Positions 38,962 through 46,757 of a stretch of DNA of 64,000 bases are shown one piece after another. The first letter of the stretch is position 1. Each line of letters opens with the position of its first letter. A program made the translations under genes and the position numbers. The notes below the pieces were generated by a model. That model was not told the DNA's origin and searched no databases. It saw only the letters and a program-made list of their open reading frames with translations. The stretch comes from Microvirga sp. TS319 (GTDB lineage Bacteria > Pseudomonadota > Alphaproteobacteria > Rhizobiales > Beijerinckiaceae): assembly GCF_041276405.1 (NCBI RefSeq), contig NZ_JBGGGT010000002.1:1649001-1713000 (forward strand). Reading direction: 5' to 3'.

Positions 38962-39758
38962 GGCGCTCCTCTTGCCGATGATGAGTCCTGGTTCTGAAGC
39001 TGGTAGGCGAATTTCGCCCGCAGGAAATCTGCGGGTCTCGTCTGGACTCCGCGCAGCCAGAGCGCCCGCACCGCTTCATCGGACATGGGAGCCCCTCCTG
39101 TCACCGGTGCGTCCTTGCCGTCTCCGCCTTTCGGCTTGTTCGGGTCGAAGACGACCTCGTCGGGCTTGGAATCGGTGTTGCCCGTATCGCCTCCCGTCGT
39201 CTTCATCCGTTCGGCGCGAAGCCTCGCCAGAGTCCGGTTGGCTTGTGCCTCCGCCCAGCCGGGCTCGCGTTCGAGCGCACGATCGTAACGCTTCACCGCG
39301 CTGTCGTATTGTCCGAGCATCACGAGGGCATTGCCGTGATCATAGGCGGCCTCGGCGGTATCGAGGCCGGACAGGGTCTGAGCCGCTTCCTTGAACGCGC
39401 CCGCCCGGAACAGGGCCACGCCACGCCGCATGGGGTCGGCGAACGCATCGGCGGCCTCCTGATATCGGCCCTCGTGCATGGCCCAGGCGCCGCGCTGGTC
39501 CGGCGTGAGCAGGAGGTTGCGCCAGCCGGAGAGGGGCCCGAGAATCCCGAGGCCGATCACGACCGCGCCTGCGATGCTCGCGTATGTGTGCCGGGCTAGC
39601 GCATCGTGCGAAAAAGTGGACCCGGTTTTTGGCCAGAACGATGCGCTCTTTCCAAGAAGGGAGCATCGAATCGATCCCAAAAGTGGATTCCAGTTTTGGG
39701 TCCGATGCTCTAGGAGCCAGGACATCCATTCGACCACGTTGCGGATCGTGCGCGCCAT
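38958..39758 (-). CDS. BatC-like TPR protein carrying an in-frame repeat insertion
   Basis: 266 aa. ATG 39758 is 4 nt after the stop of the VWA gene. Residues 1-15 (MARTIRNVVEWMSWL) are followed by 38 residues translated from a family A repeat (39600-39713), then a transmembrane helix (SIAGAVVIGLGIL), TPR helices (RGAWAMHEGRYQEAADAF, AYDHGNALVMLGQYDSAVKRY) and a polar tail. Removing 114 bp restores MSWLLARHTYAS. The insertion keeps frame because it reads CTA-G at both ends, so the TAGs are out of frame. It may alter localisation or be tolerated. A later start is unlikely, since no Met lies between the repeat and the TPR. Confidence 0.8.
   Translation of the reverse strand: MARTIRNVVEWMSWLLEHRTQNWNPLLGSIRCSLLGKSASFWPKTGSTFSHDALARHTYASIAGAVVIGLGILGPLSGWRNLLLTPDQRGAWAMHEGRYQEAADAFADPMRRGVALFRAGAFKEAAQTLSGLDTAEAAYDHGNALVMLGQYDSAVKRYDRALEREPGWAEAQANRTLARLRAERMKTTGGDTGNTDSKPDEVVFDPNKPKGGDGKDAPVTGGAPMSDEAVRALWLRGVQTRPADFLRAKFAYQLQNQDSSSARGAP
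39597..39713 (-). repeat. Family A repeat inserted inside a coding sequence
   Basis: Complete copy with TAG at both ends (39597-39599, 39711-39713) and CTAG flanks on both sides. The distance between the two TAGs is 114 bp, exactly 38 codons. Read on the minus strand it is in frame with the TPR gene. Confidence 0.9.
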
Positions 39759-39762
39759 GGCC

Positions 39763-40695
39763 TCAGCTCCCCAGGACCCAGCCGCGCCGGAACCAGGCGA
39801 GGGCGAGGAAAGCGAGCAGGGGCGTCATCCAGTAGCCCGCCTCGTGCCATCGCTCGCCCTCGCCGGCGACGTCGCCGTTGGCGGTCGCTCGGTCGAGGCG
39901 GCGGGCGATGGCGTCGGCGTCGGAGCGGTCGGGCGTCATTCCCTGGAGCAAGGCATCGAGAGTGGATGCGGCCGAAGCGAGATCGTCCGCGGCATCGAGG
40001 CGGGCGGGAGGCAGCGCTGCCCAGAGCGTTGCCTCGACCGGCAGCTTGCCGGAGCTCTTCATGAGGGCCGCCTGATCGGGCGATACGGCATCCGCCATGA
40101 CGAGAACCGATCCTCCCTTGCCGCCGTCCCGGAGAACGGCGGAAGCCAGACGAGCCGCCTCGGCGAGGCTGTCACCCTCCCGGGGCATGATCTCGGGCGA
40201 AAGGGCCTGGGCCATCGCGATCACCACGTCCTTGTCCGGTGTCGGCGGCAGGACAAGGTGAACCGATCCGGCATAGGCGACAAGCCCCGTCGAGGCGCCT
40301 TCGCGCGCCGTCACGAGGTCCGAGAGCTTCTGCACGGCCCGCGCAAGGCGGCTCGGTGGCAGATCCTCGGTCTTCATCGAGGGCGTCACCTTGAGGACGA
40401 TCATCACGGGCGGGCGAGCGTCGGCGAAGGGTGAGGGCTCCCGTTTCCAGGTCGGCCCCGCAAGCGCCAGCGCGCCGAGGATCCACGCCGCGAGCAGGAG
40501 GTCGTGGGGAGAGAGGCGAGACTTCCTGTCCGCGCCGACGGTCAGGGCCCGCAGGATGGCAGGATCGATCACCGTCGCCCATCGTGAGGTGGCGGCGGCC
40601 CCCTTGCGAAGATGCCACCAGAGGAAGGCGGCAGGAACGAGCAGCCCCAGCCACCACGGCCGCAGGAAATGGAACGAGGCCAGCGCGGAACTCAC
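39763..40695 (-). CDS. VWA-domain membrane protein with altered MIDAS (BatB-like)
   Basis: 310 aa from GTG 40695, overlapping the previous stop as GTGA. Two N-terminal helices (about 8-25 and 65-82), a VWA domain (about 95-275) and a C-terminal helix. The metal-binding MIDAS motif DxSxS is replaced by KVTPS (VLKVTPSMKTEDLPPSR), so metal-dependent ligand binding may be lost or changed; the rest (GLVAYAGSVHLVLPPT) is normal for the BatB type. Works with the other VWA protein of the operon (inference). Confidence 0.85.
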   Translation of the reverse strand: MSSALASFHFLRPWWLGLLVPAAFLWWHLRKGAAATSRWATVIDPAILRALTVGADRKSRLSPHDLLLAAWILGALALAGPTWKREPSPFADARPPVMIVLKVTPSMKTEDLPPSRLARAVQKLSDLVTAREGASTGLVAYAGSVHLVLPPTPDKDVVIAMAQALSPEIMPREGDSLAEAARLASAVLRDGGKGGSVLVMADAVSPDQAALMKSSGKLPVEATLWAALPPARLDAADDLASAASTLDALLQGMTPDRSDADAIARRLDRATANGDVAGEGERWHEAGYWMTPLLAFLALAWFRRGWVLGS

Positions 40696-41699
40696 GGGGC
40701 CGCCTCCCGCCGTCCGGCGAGGGGAGCCGGACGGCGGTTCCGGATCAGGATGGCGAGGGCCGCTCCCATGCTCACCAGCAGGGCGGCGGCGAGCGGAATC
40801 CAATAGAGATCGGTCTTCGGCCGGAAGGAGACGGTCTCGATGCGCCGGGTCTCGACCTCGTCCAGGCGCCGGTAGATCCCGGCAAGCTGCTGCCGGTCGA
40901 GGGCGCGGTAGAAGCCCCCGCCCGTCTTCTCCGCCACCTCCTTGAGCGCGGCCTCGTCGAGTTTGTCCTCGCCTGCGGCGGTGGGGTCTCCGATGGCGAT
41001 GGTGTGGATGACGATGCCGCGATCCCTGGCGACGCCCGCCGCTTCGCCGGGCGGTACCTTGCTGGCCGTATCGTTGCCGTCGGTCAGGGCAATGATCGTC
41101 TTCGTCTTCACGGTCGACTTGTCGAAGAGCGAGATGCCAAGGCCGATTGCGTCCCCGAAGGCCGTGCGGGGACCGGCCATGCCGACGGCCGTCTCCTGTA
41201 CGAGCCGGCGGGCAAGAGTGAGGTCGGTGGTGAACGGCACGAGGGTGAACGGCGCATCGCCGAAGACCACCAAGCCGATCCGGTCACCCCGGCGCCGCGA
41301 GACGAAGTCGTCGAGCACCTGCTTGAGGGCCGTGATCCGATCCACCCTTCGTCCCTGCGCATCCACGAAATCCTTCGTGTCCATGGAGGCCGAGAGATCC
41401 ACGAGCAGGAGCATGTCGCGGGTCGGGACATCGCGGTGCAGGGGCGGCTCGATCCATTGCGGACGCATGGTGCTCGCGAGCATGAGGATCCAGCAGACGA
41501 TGAGAACCGCCATACGTCCGGCGCCTCGCCGGGCAGGGGCGGTGCCGCCTCCCGACACCTGTCCGGTGAGTGCCGCCAGGGTGCCGAAGAAGGGGACCCT
41601 CACGGCCGCTCGGCGCTCCGTATAGGGAGGAGCGAACCTGAAGACGAGCCAGGGCAGGGGAAGCAGCAGAGCCGGCCAGAGATAGGCGAAGGTCAGCAC
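40692..41699 (-). CDS. VWA-domain membrane protein (BatA-like)
   Basis: 335 aa from GTG 41699, one nt after the TGA of the DUF4381 gene. N-terminal helices (FAYLWPALLLPLPWLVF and MAVLIVCWILMLA), a VWA domain (about 85-285) with intact MIDAS DLSAS (LLLVDLSASMDTKDF) plus Thr and Asp loops (TDGNDTASK), and a C-terminal helix (IPLAAALLVSMGAALAILI). The domain faces the periplasm or cytoplasm side between helices. Partner of MoxR-type ATPases. Confidence 0.88.
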   Translation of the reverse strand: MLTFAYLWPALLLPLPWLVFRFAPPYTERRAAVRVPFFGTLAALTGQVSGGGTAPARRGAGRMAVLIVCWILMLASTMRPQWIEPPLHRDVPTRDMLLLVDLSASMDTKDFVDAQGRRVDRITALKQVLDDFVSRRRGDRIGLVVFGDAPFTLVPFTTDLTLARRLVQETAVGMAGPRTAFGDAIGLGISLFDKSTVKTKTIIALTDGNDTASKVPPGEAAGVARDRGIVIHTIAIGDPTAAGEDKLDEAALKEVAEKTGGGFYRALDRQQLAGIYRRLDEVETRRIETVSFRPKTDLYWIPLAAALLVSMGAALAILIRNRRPAPLAGRREAAP

Positions 41700-41700
41700 G

Positions 41701-42165
41701 TCAGCCCTCCCGCGCCCGATGGTTCCGGAGCCATCGCCGCGCATCCGCACTGGCGGTCGCTACGTCTTCCGCCGTCATGGTCGCCCCTTGCGCGTAGACG
41801 AGGTTGGGAAGAAGGCGGGCGGGGCCCGACGTGAAGGCCGTCGTGCCGCCCGTCCGGTCCAGGAGGGCCAGGAAGGCTGCTCCGCTGAGGGAGGCGACCT
41901 GCTCGCGGCCATAGGCGACGATGGCGGCTCGCTTGAGGAGCGGCAGGATCGCGGCGGCGTCCGGTGCGGCATCGAGTTCCCGGAGAGCTTCGCGGCGATA
42001 GGCATTGGCGCGATGGCGGCGCCAAGCCCGAACCGACGCCACGGGAACGGCCAGGAGTATCCCTGCGAGGATGATCCAGACGCCCGGGGCAAAGGGCCAC
42101 AAGGATACAGGGGGTGGGAGAACGATGTCGCGAAGATTGGCGAGGTCGGCCGGATCGCTGCTCAT
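41701..42165 (-). CDS. DUF4381 membrane protein
   Basis: 154 aa. The family layout is clear: LRDIVLPPPVSLWPFAPGVWII, one transmembrane helix (about 27-48), then a cytoplasmic helical domain (RREALRELDAAPDAAAILPLLKRAA, AYGREQVASLSGAAFLALLDR; read in parts). DUF4381 is a regular member of MoxR/VWA operons; role unknown. Its start overlaps the DUF58 stop by 4 bp. Confidence 0.85.
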   Translation of the reverse strand: MSSDPADLANLRDIVLPPPVSLWPFAPGVWIILAGILLAVPVASVRAWRRHRANAYRREALRELDAAPDAAAILPLLKRAAIVAYGREQVASLSGAAFLALLDRTGGTTAFTSGPARLLPNLVYAQGATMTAEDVATASADARRWLRNHRAREG

Positions 42166-43181
42166 GACCGTGCTTCTCTTCTGGCTTCTCTTCGTGCTTC
42201 TCTTGGCGCATGCTCGCGAACGGAAGCGGTCATCCGCCGCCCCAGCAGGTCACGGAGCTGGTCGACCGGATCAAGATCCGCCCGGATCGGCAGGACCGGG
42301 ATCGACCGTTGACGGGAGAAGCGCTCGATCGTCCGCCGGCGCTTCTCGAATGCCTGGGTGAACCGGCCTCGGAGGGCGCTGGACAACGTGTCGACCTCGA
42401 TTTTCCGATCTCCCTCGGTGACGAAAGCGGAGCCGACCGGCGGAAGATCGGCTTCGAGAGGATCATAGACGAAGACGCCTAGGACATCGTTGTGGGCCGT
42501 GAGCGCCGTCACACGCTCCACGGTCTCCTCGTCGCTTCCGGCGGCATCCGTGATCAGGCACAAGAGGCCGTCATGCTTTAAAAGCGGCTGCGCCCGGCGG
42601 AGTGCCTCGTTGAGAGCCTCCGGTCGGGTCCTTTCCCCGATCCTGCCGGGCAGATCCTGACTGGCCTTGGCGACGGCATCGATGACGTTCATGGCTCCTG
42701 CGTCCCGGGCTCGCGGCTTGATCGTCGCCGTTTCGGTATCGCCGAACACGATGGCGCCGATGCGATCGCCTAGCGACGTCACGCGCCAGGCCGAAGCGGC
42801 GGCGACTTCGGCGGCGGCCACCGATTTCGTGGCCCGACGACTGCCGAAGAACATCGACAGACGCTGATCGACCAGCAGGAGAACGGTCCTGTCTCGTTCC
42901 TCCGTGTAGACGCGCACGAATGGATCGCGCAGGCGGGCGGTGGCGTTCCAGTCGATCGTGCGGGTGTCGTCGCCGGGATAGTATGGACGCAGCTCCTCGA
43001 AGTTCAGCCCGCGGCCGCGAAGCCGCGATGCATGGCGCCCCGCAAGAACGCTGTGGACGGGCTGGCGGGGCAGGAAGCTGAAGCCTCGCGCCTTGTTCCG
43101 CAGCCGGATCAGTTCATCGACCGTTACGGAAATTCGGCCCTGGAGAGCCGGGGGATGGTGGAGTGATCCGCCTGATGCCAT
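42162..43181 (-). CDS. DUF58 protein
   Basis: 339 aa from ATG 43181, 6 nt after GGAGGT. DUF58 signature GRGLNFEELRPYYPGDDTRTIDW with NATAR follows at about residues 57-84, then a VWA-like part with LLLVDQRLSMFFGS and LCLITDAAGSDEE. The C-terminus is a short tandem REARREARREARS, from triplet-unit repeats in the DNA, probably a recent expansion. DUF58 genes regularly follow moxR. Role: likely adaptor between MoxR ATPase and the VWA proteins (inference). Confidence 0.88.
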   Translation of the reverse strand: MASGGSLHHPPALQGRISVTVDELIRLRNKARGFSFLPRQPVHSVLAGRHASRLRGRGLNFEELRPYYPGDDTRTIDWNATARLRDPFVRVYTEERDRTVLLLVDQRLSMFFGSRRATKSVAAAEVAAASAWRVTSLGDRIGAIVFGDTETATIKPRARDAGAMNVIDAVAKASQDLPGRIGERTRPEALNEALRRAQPLLKHDGLLCLITDAAGSDEETVERVTALTAHNDVLGVFVYDPLEADLPPVGSAFVTEGDRKIEVDTLSSALRGRFTQAFEKRRRTIERFSRQRSIPVLPIRADLDPVDQLRDLLGRRMTASVREHAPREARREARREARS

Positions 43182-43203
43182 CCGCACCTCCATCCTTTCG
43201 GGG

Positions 43204-44229
43204 TCAGGCGGCAACCGCCACCTGCCGGACGATCTCGTCGATCACGTCGTCGGGCTTCACCCCGTCGGCCGTCGCTTCGTAGCTCAGGGACACCCGGTGG
43301 CGGAGGCAGTCGTGCGCGACGGCCTGCACGTCCTCAGGCACGACGTAGTCCCGTCCCTGAAGCCACGCGTAGGCCCTCGACGCCCGATCGAGCGCCAGCG
43401 AGCCACGCGGGCTGGCGCCGATGGCGATCCACTGCTTGAGGTTGTCGCCGTACTCGGCCGGGCGCCGGGTGGCCGCAATCAGTCCCACCATGTAGGTCTC
43501 GATCGCCGCGGCGGAGGTGATGCGGTCGATCTCGCGCCTTGCATCGAAGATCGCCTGCTGCGGAATCTTGGGAGAGGTGGCAGGGGATGCAGGTTCCGCG
43601 CTTTCCTCACGAACGAGGCGGAGCACCTTCACCTCGTCGGCATCGCTCGGATAATCGATGCGGACATGCATGAGGAAGCGGTCCATCTGGGCCTCGGGGA
43701 GGGGATAGGTCCCCTCCTGCTCGATGGGGTTTTCGGTCGCCAGCACCATGAACAGATCGGGCAGCCTGTAGCGCTTGCCCGCGACCGTCACCTGCCGCTC
43801 CTCCATGGCCTCGAGCAGGGCGGACTGGACCTTGGCCGGGGCGCGGTTGATCTCGTCGGCCAGGACGAGGTTGCCGAAGACGGGGCCTTGGCGGAACTCG
43901 AATGTGCCGTTGCCCTGGCCGTCGCTGCGGTAGATCTCGCCGCCGGTCACGTCGGAGGGCAGGAGATCGGGCGTGAACTGGATCCGGCTGAAATCCGCCT
44001 CGAGGTTGCGTGCGAGGCTCTTGATGGCGCGTGTCTTGGCCAAGCCCGGCAAGCCTTCGATCAGGACGTTGCCGTTCGCGAGGAGCGCGATGACCAGCCG
44101 CTCGACGACTCGCGCCTGACCGATGATCGCCTGGTTCACGCGCGATTGCAGGTCGAGGATGGCGTCGCGGGCAGACGCAGCCCGGTCTCCCGCTTCGTCT
44201 ATGTCCAGGATTCGCGTTGCATCACCCAC
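43204..44229 (-). CDS. MoxR-family AAA+ ATPase
   Basis: 341 aa from GTG 44229. Walker A GLPGLAKT (about residues 59-66), Walker B LVLADEINRAP, sensor 1 ATENPIEQEGTYPLPEAQMDRF, and the C-terminal lid helices. This chaperone-like family matures metalloenzymes and sulfatase-type proteins with VWA partners. First gene of the eight-gene operon. A 14-bp unit is repeated directly upstream (44230-44256), spanning the ribosome-site region. Confidence 0.92.
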   Translation of the reverse strand: MGDATRILDIDEAGDRAASARDAILDLQSRVNQAIIGQARVVERLVIALLANGNVLIEGLPGLAKTRAIKSLARNLEADFSRIQFTPDLLPSDVTGGEIYRSDGQGNGTFEFRQGPVFGNLVLADEINRAPAKVQSALLEAMEERQVTVAGKRYRLPDLFMVLATENPIEQEGTYPLPEAQMDRFLMHVRIDYPSDADEVKVLRLVREESAEPASPATSPKIPQQAIFDARREIDRITSAAAIETYMVGLIAATRRPAEYGDNLKQWIAIGASPRGSLALDRASRAYAWLQGRDYVVPEDVQAVAHDCLRHRVSLSYEATADGVKPDDVIDEIVRQVAVAA

Positions 44230-44611
44230 GTTCCATCATCCATGTTCCATCATCCACTTGGCCCACCTTGCTCGCCATTGCGATTCCGCTCGGTCATCGG
44301 CTCAGTTCGCCGCCTCGATACCGCTCGGTTTTCAGCTTCCGTCGAGGCCTCCGTTCCCGGGCCGTAGATGAGAGCGCCTCGGAAGCCTCGGGGAATGTGC
44401 GTCAGGAAAGAGCGACGGCTGCGGTCGGTATCACCAGCTTCGTCACCAATTTCTTGGCGGTCTTTTTCCCTCGGTGATTGAACCGTTGTCCGGCACGAGC
44501 CCGATCGACCTCTTTCAGAGCTTAGGAAGGCTGCCGAGGAGGGGTATTGGGGAAACACATGAGAGGCGGGCAGAAAAATACCGAGCGCCTGGGAACGGCT
44601 TGACCGTATCC
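44230..44611. other. Upstream region of the MoxR operon, no gene
   Basis: 382 bp. Immediately next to the MoxR start are two copies of GTTCCATCATCCAT (44230-44243 and 44244-44256, plus-strand reading). The remainder has no supported frame. After the next repeat, 44745-45000 also holds nothing I can identify. Confidence 0.45.
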
Positions 44612-44744
44612 TGGCGCACCGTGCGAATAGGTGGACCCGGCTTTTCGCAGCAAGCGATGCGCCGCTCTATCGTGGGCGCGTCGCATTGATTCCAAGGGGC
44701 GCATTGATCCCAAGAGTGGAATCCACTTTTACGTCCGAGGCTCT
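44612..44744 (+). repeat. Family A repeat with internal duplication
   Basis: GGCGCACCGTGCGAATAGG...CTTTTCGCAGCAAGCGATGCG, then GCGCATTGATTCCAAG and, after GG, GCGCATTGATCCCAAG, a partial duplication, ending CGTCCGAGGCTCT. Diverged from the consensus. Confidence 0.75.
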
Positions 44745-45000
44745 GGAGGGTTCGGTCGAGGCGACGATGCGAATGCGTGGGAGAGGGGCGGGGCCGCATG
44801 CGCGCCGCTGACCGCGCCCCCAGGACACGCCGCCAGTTTTTCTCAGCGGCCGTCTCGAACTGTCAGCCCGATGGCTCAATCGGTCAAGCACGTTGGGAAG
44901 GAGCGATCATACTGCTTTCGTTGCGTCGGTTGGGCCTTTCCGACGTCGGTGGAGTTTGCCTGGCAGAACACTGTCCACGGGCAATGGATGCCGCGGCTCT

Positions 45001-45103
45001 TAGAGCATCGAACGCAAATGTGGGCGCCGGCTTTGCGTGAGAAGATGCTCGAGATCATCGACTGACTGCATCGGATTAGGGTTCGATGTCACGTCCGAGG
45101 CTA
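45001..45103 (+). repeat. Intergenic repeat, family B (single-hairpin copy)
   Basis: TAGAGCATCGAACGC...GCGTGAGAAGATGCTC, then GACTGACTGCATCGGAT and GTTCGATGTCACGTCCGA. It matches 11712-11869 but lacks the second hairpin unit found there. Confidence 0.8.
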
Positions 45104-45160
45104 TAAGCCCGGCGGTTGCAGTTTTCGATCCGGACATCACCAAAACGAAGGATAACTTCG

Positions 45161-45421
45161 ATGATCTCCGTTCCTCTCGCACGCATCCGACACGCCGGCA
45201 TCGCGGCACCGGCCATTCTCCTGGCGGGAGCGATCCTGGCACAGACGTCGGAAAGGTCCTTGGGAGGATCGAAGCCTGATCAATCCACGATCCAGGATGG
45301 TCGAAATCAGGCGGGGACGCGAGCGGGCGGAGACAAGAGCGCGGGGGATGCCGACAAGAAGTTCCGAGAACTCGACCGCCGGATGAGCCGCACGATGCGC
45401 AGCGTTTGCGGCAGATGCTAG
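45161..45421 (+). CDS. Small secreted protein with C-terminal RSVCxxC motif (paralogue 2)
   Basis: 86 aa from ATG 45161, with AAGGA (45148-45152) before it. Signal peptide to about AILAQT (residue 28), a polar Gly/Asp/Gln-rich middle, and the end DRRMSRTMRSVCGRC, matching the gene at 25473. Here the stop TAG is also the first three bases of a repeat; in paralogue 1 the same TGC-TAG is followed by unrelated sequence. A phasin paralogue follows, as in the other cluster. Confidence 0.68.
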   Translation: MISVPLARIRHAGIAAPAILLAGAILAQTSERSLGGSKPDQSTIQDGRNQAGTRAGGDKSAGDADKKFRELDRRMSRTMRSVCGRC

Positions 45422-45502
45422 AGCATCGTGCGGAACAGTGGATCCGGGTTTCGTGACACGGATTCGGATTTGGGCTCGATGCCACGTCCGATGCCGTAGA
45501 GC
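45419..45502 (+). repeat. Degenerate hybrid repeat (family A start, family B tail)
   Basis: TAGAGCATCGTGCGGAACAGTGG then a tail GGATTTGGGCTCGATG and CACGTCCGATGCC, similar to the family B tail. The opening TAG is the stop codon of the preceding gene. Confidence 0.6.
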
Positions 45503-45701
45503 TTGAGGCTTTGCAGGCAACCGGATCCTCTTTTCGCCGGGGCCTCGGCTCTTAACGGTACGTGAGTGGCGCAAACTATCGGAAGGCCGCGCGATCGACG
45601 TGCGGACTGGGGATCGCGCAAGAGTGCCGTTTCGCCGTTCGTCTCCTTGAAGGGAGCGAGGACAAAGCATTCAACTTGAGCATGTTCGAGGAGGATAGCG
45701 A

Positions 45702-46046
45702 ATGACAACCGCATCAAAGAGGTCGTCGATGTCGGACACGATGCGCAGCGCCGCCGAGCTGGCTATGCCGATGGGTGACGGTCAGGCTGTAGCGAGGGCG
45801 GTGCAAACGTGGCTTTCCGCTACGAGCCAGTACCATCGCGAGATGATGGAATTCATGTCCAGGCGTCTTGAGAAGGACGGCGTAGCCATGCGGGATATTC
45901 TTGGTTGCCGGAACTTCGCGGATGCAGTGACGCTTCATTCACACTGGATGGAGGAAACGCTACGCGACTACAACGCCGAGATGTCCAAATTGATGACCAT
46001 CTACAGCCATTCCGTGAACGGTGGAGAGCAGGGCAGTGGGCGATAG
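45702..46046 (+). CDS. Phasin-like protein (paralogue 2)
   Basis: 114 aa, ATG 45702 after GAGGAGGAT. Helical; QTWLSATSQYHREMMEFMSRR, RLEKDGVAMRDILGC, HSHWMEETLRDYN and KLMTIYSHSVNGG align without gaps to the protein at 29230. Probably a PHB-granule protein. Together with the RSVCxxC gene it repeats the gene association at 25.5-29.6 kb. Confidence 0.75.
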   Translation: MTTASKRSSMSDTMRSAAELAMPMGDGQAVARAVQTWLSATSQYHREMMEFMSRRLEKDGVAMRDILGCRNFADAVTLHSHWMEETLRDYNAEMSKLMTIYSHSVNGGEQGSGR

Positions 46047-46146
46047 CGATCGGTCATGAATCGGGCACTCCTTCGACTACTCCCATGATTGACGCCGTGC
46101 CGCCTGCACGGTCAAAAGGGCTGCGCTGCCGCCCTGCGCGGGAGTA

Positions 46147-46350
46147 TCAATTGAGGCGACGGTCGGAAATCGCTTCCTTGAAATGGACCAGTTTGTGGAG
46201 CTTGTGGCGATCCACCCCAAGTTCTCCGGCCCATTCGCTCAAGGCGGAGCTGTAAAGCTGGGCGAGAAACCGCGTCGGGTTTTCTGCTCCGCCCCTCAGC
46301 CTTACGAGTTCATTCAGGGCTTGTTTCAGCATTGCACGATCAACGGGCAT
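46147..46350 (-). CDS. Small hypothetical protein, 67 aa
   Basis: ATG 46350 (MPVDRAMLKQALNELVRLRG) preceded by AGGGAG at 7 nt. Helical, slightly basic, with FLAQLYSSALSEWAGELGVDR and HKLHKLVHFKE. No recognised domain; it could be a small DNA- or protein-binding helix bundle. The ribosome site directly abuts the terminal TAG of the repeat at 46364-46494, so the repeat forms its 5' region. Confidence 0.6.
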   Translation of the reverse strand: MPVDRAMLKQALNELVRLRGGAENPTRFLAQLYSSALSEWAGELGVDRHKLHKLVHFKEAISDRRLN

Positions 46351-46363
46351 TGTCGCAACTCCC

Positions 46364-46494
46364 TAGAGCATAGGACCCAAAAGTGGACCCACTTTTGGAA
46401 TCCAATCCGATGCTCCCTTCTTGGATCGACGCAGCGTGCGGTCTCGATGGGCACGTCCATGAAAAACGGTTCTACCTTTTCGCACGATGCGCCA
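46364..46494 (-). repeat. Two-hairpin intergenic repeat, family A, inverted
   Basis: Read on the plus strand it begins TAGAGCATAGGACCC and ends TTTTCGCACGATGCGCCA, the reverse of the other copies. A stretch in the middle (46415-46465) has diverged or been duplicated. Confidence 0.75.
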
Positions 46495-46757
46495 GAACAT
46501 GGACAATCTGCGGACCGACGCTCGAGCTGTCAAAAGCGCAAAAGGCTTAAACGGCGTTCATCGGCCCGTGGTCGCAGCGGCTCGTCTCACGTTGCCGTGA
46601 GCCGTTCGGCAGGGCTGTGGAGTCCGGAGCGTCCGCCTAAAATATCCACATGCCTGTCCCAAGTGATCAAGCAAAGGAGGCTCAGGCCGATCATAATGTC
46701 CCGTTCACTGCGGCTTGTTCGGCTGGTGTCGTGTGCCTGCCGATACGGGAGGGTAAG

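Noticed and set aside
44870..44960. Sequence resembling a tRNA D-arm (GGCTCAATCGGTCAAGC)
   Set aside because: No cloverleaf can be formed with the flanking bases.
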